NCBI RefSeq assembly: GCF_037892425.1
Contig: NZ_JBBKTT010000001.1
Coordinates: 1,922,001 to 1,986,000, forward strand
DNA: 64,000 nt
Direction: 5' to 3'
DNA from: Lacibacter sp. H375
Lineage (GTDB): Bacteria > Bacteroidota > Bacteroidia > Chitinophagales > Chitinophagaceae
Under the pieces are notes generated by a model that ran no database searches, had not been told where the DNA came from, and saw only the letters and a list, made by a program, of their open reading frames with translations. Positions 62,781-64,000 of the stretch are shown one piece after another. Numbering within the stretch: the first letter of the stretch is position 1; every line of letters starts with the position of its first letter. A program made the translations under genes and the position numbers.

Positions 62781-64000
62781 TTAATTCGTTTTCACAAATT
62801 GTTGTACATGTTTGTATCTGCGGTTATCACTAATGATCTCAAGCAGATAACTACCTGTTGATAACGGACCAAGTGGTATTTTGCCATTTTGGTAACCTTG
62901 TGTGCGTTGTATCAATACCTGGCCACTTAAATTCATTATACGAATATGTAGAGTCTTAATGCCCGTTGCTCCGCCAGTCCTGAAATTAATATCTCCGGGT
63001 GTAATGGTTGGGAATACTGCATTAATGAATCGTTTATCGTTTACAACAACGTCAGGAACTGAAGTTGGCACATTGCCAATAACGGCATAGAACATACCAT
63101 TACCATGTGTGCCTACAAGCAATGTATTATCTGCAGTTCGTAAAACAAGATCATTTACAATTGCACCTTGCATCATTGCTGGTCCTTCAAGTTGCCAGGT
63201 TGTAGACGCATTATTAATGGTTGTCGTACTGAATAAACCAATGGAAGTACCAACATAATACTCAACACCAGTTGTGGTAGCAACAATGGCGCATGATCTG
63301 AAAGATGCCTGATTGATTTTCGTTCCTTCAACTGCTTGCCAGGTTGGAGAAGCAGAAAGGGCATTGCCAGTCCAGAAAGCACTTACCGCTCCATAGTTTG
63401 AAATTACAGCTAACACTGTGTCCGGGTTACGGGGGTTTACGGCAATTTCACGAACCAATGAATTTGCTGTTATACCTGAAGGTGTAATATTTACCGGCGT
63501 TGTTGATGCAGCTGCATTCTTTGGATCTTGTATCCGGTATATTTTCGCATCGGCTGTGCCGATGAATAGATAGCTGTTAGAGTTATTATATGTGCCTCTT
63601 GAAGTTGCAAGAGAGAAAATACTTTCAGTTAGAGCTGCTCCTACTCCAGTCATTTCAGTCCATCCTGTTGTTGGAGTTACGGTAGAGGCAGTGGAAGTTC
63701 TCCATAAACGATCGTCGGCTGCATAGTACATTAGTTCTGTGTTATCGGGATCAAGGTGGTAATAGGTAACGAATTCGCCTTCCGGAGCGCTACTGGGATC
63801 GATTTGAATATCAGCCGTTGGCCCCCCTACATCAAAACGGGCCATGATTCCATTTTGTGCGGATGCATATAAAAATTGTTGATTGTTTGTACTTGCTGAA
63901 AGAGCAGTCATTCCTCCATCGCCGCCCAGAATACCAACATAGTGATCATTGGGGTCTGGTAAAGCAGGCCCAAACAGTGCTTTCGAATCTCGATAAGAGG
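62781..64000 (-). CDS. Secreted beta-propeller protein with T9SS C-terminal domain, 5' part cut by window edge
   Basis: About 406 codons are visible and the frame is open to base 64000, so the N-terminus is missing. Propeller-type words recur: ILGGDGGMTALSASTNNQQFLYASAQNG, FVTYYHLDPDNTELMYYAADDRLW, LVREIAVNPRNPDTVLAVISNYG, YVGTSIGLFSTT, LLVGTHGNGMFYAVIG. These look like VPS10/BNR-type blades. The last about 75 residues (TLHIRIMNLSGQVLIQRTQ, LSTGSYLLEI, YKHVQQFVKTN) form a type-A T9SS sorting domain. It should be surface-displayed or released. Confidence 0.88.
   Translation of the reverse strand, partial: SYRDSKALFGPALPDPNDHYVGILGGDGGMTALSASTNNQQFLYASAQNGIMARFDVGGPTADIQIDPSSAPEGEFVTYYHLDPDNTELMYYAADDRLWRTSTASTVTPTTGWTEMTGVGAALTESIFSLATSRGTYNNSNSYLFIGTADAKIYRIQDPKNAAASTTPVNITPSGITANSLVREIAVNPRNPDTVLAVISNYGAVSAFWTGNALSASPTWQAVEGTKINQASFRSCAIVATTTGVEYYVGTSIGLFSTTTINNASTTWQLEGPAMMQGAIVNDLVLRTADNTLLVGTHGNGMFYAVIGNVPTSVPDVVVNDKRFINAVFPTITPGDINFRTGGATGIKTLHIRIMNLSGQVLIQRTQGYQNGKIPLGPLSTGSYLLEIISDNRRYKHVQQFVKTN

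Noticed and set aside
1-64000. CRISPR array, tRNA, rRNA, insertion sequence or prophage
   Set aside because: No evenly spaced repeat series, no TPsiC-loop-type tRNA word, no rRNA-like block and no transposase or phage gene was seen; a covariance search would be the decisive test for small RNA genes.

Overview
The window looks like chromosomal core DNA of a member of the Bacteroidota, most likely the Chitinophagaceae. Evidence: a short primary sigma factor of the Bacteroidota type, three proteins with type IX secretion (T9SS) C-terminal domains, many lipoproteins whose lipobox is followed by Lys/Ser, outer-membrane beta-barrel proteins with a carboxypeptidase-regulatory N-terminal domain, a DUF5916 protein, almost no Shine-Dalgarno sequences, and promoter-like TAnnTTTG or TAnnTTCG boxes close to start codons. 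I saw no rRNA, tRNA, CRISPR array, insertion sequence or prophage. Genus placement is inference.

Layout. 1-1303: 5' part of a DUF5916 outer-membrane protein. 1.6-9.9 kb: three multi-pass GT-C-type membrane proteins around a large Asp-box beta-propeller protein. 9.9-12 kb: trmD, a lipoprotein and an S4-domain RNA-binding protein. 12-15.7 kb: an exported dipeptidyl-peptidase-IV-type S9 peptidase and an exported amidohydrolase. 17-22.3 kb: a T9SS-secreted subtilisin-like protease and an M20 dipeptidase. 22.7-26 kb: an EEP-family nuclease, a Tat-exported superoxide dismutase and an LptF/LptG permease. 27.2-28.1 kb: rpoD, followed by a GT39 glycosyltransferase. 29.9-35.3 kb: an RsmI-like methyltransferase, an EI24/CysZ-like membrane protein, a 3-methyladenine glycosylase, a DASS transporter and an amidase lipoprotein. 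35.4-39 kb: an outer-membrane barrel protein and an ECF sigma factor coupled to a small membrane protein. 39.6-48.4 kb: a T9SS-secreted PQQ-type sugar dehydrogenase, a tandem DUF4394 lipoprotein, and a PKD/beta-barrel protein next to a TPR-CHAT caspase-like protein. 48.6-54.7 kb: lipoproteins, dinB, a 1-Cys peroxiredoxin and two overlapping pseudouridine synthases. 54.9-59.2 kb: a propeller-like secreted protein and a TonB-receptor-like barrel. 59.3-64 kb: rlmN, a thiolase, a lipoprotein, a small exported protein and the 3' part of a T9SS-targeted beta-propeller protein.

How it works together. Much of the window serves the cell envelope and peptide use: secreted subtilase, periplasmic DPP-IV, dipeptidase and amidase could form a protein-degradation route. 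Housekeeping translation and RNA genes (trmD, S4 protein, RsmI-like, two pseudouridine synthases, rlmN) are scattered singly. Most transcription units are short and closed by clear hairpin-plus-T terminators, several serving convergent genes in both directions.

The least ordinary items are the PKD-barrel/CHAT gene pair with a hidden signal peptide and non-standard start (43.8-48.4 kb), a promoter-plus-long-hairpin candidate small RNA (22.57-22.68 kb), a terminator-like hairpin upstream of rpoD, and the Tat-lipoprotein superoxide dismutase.
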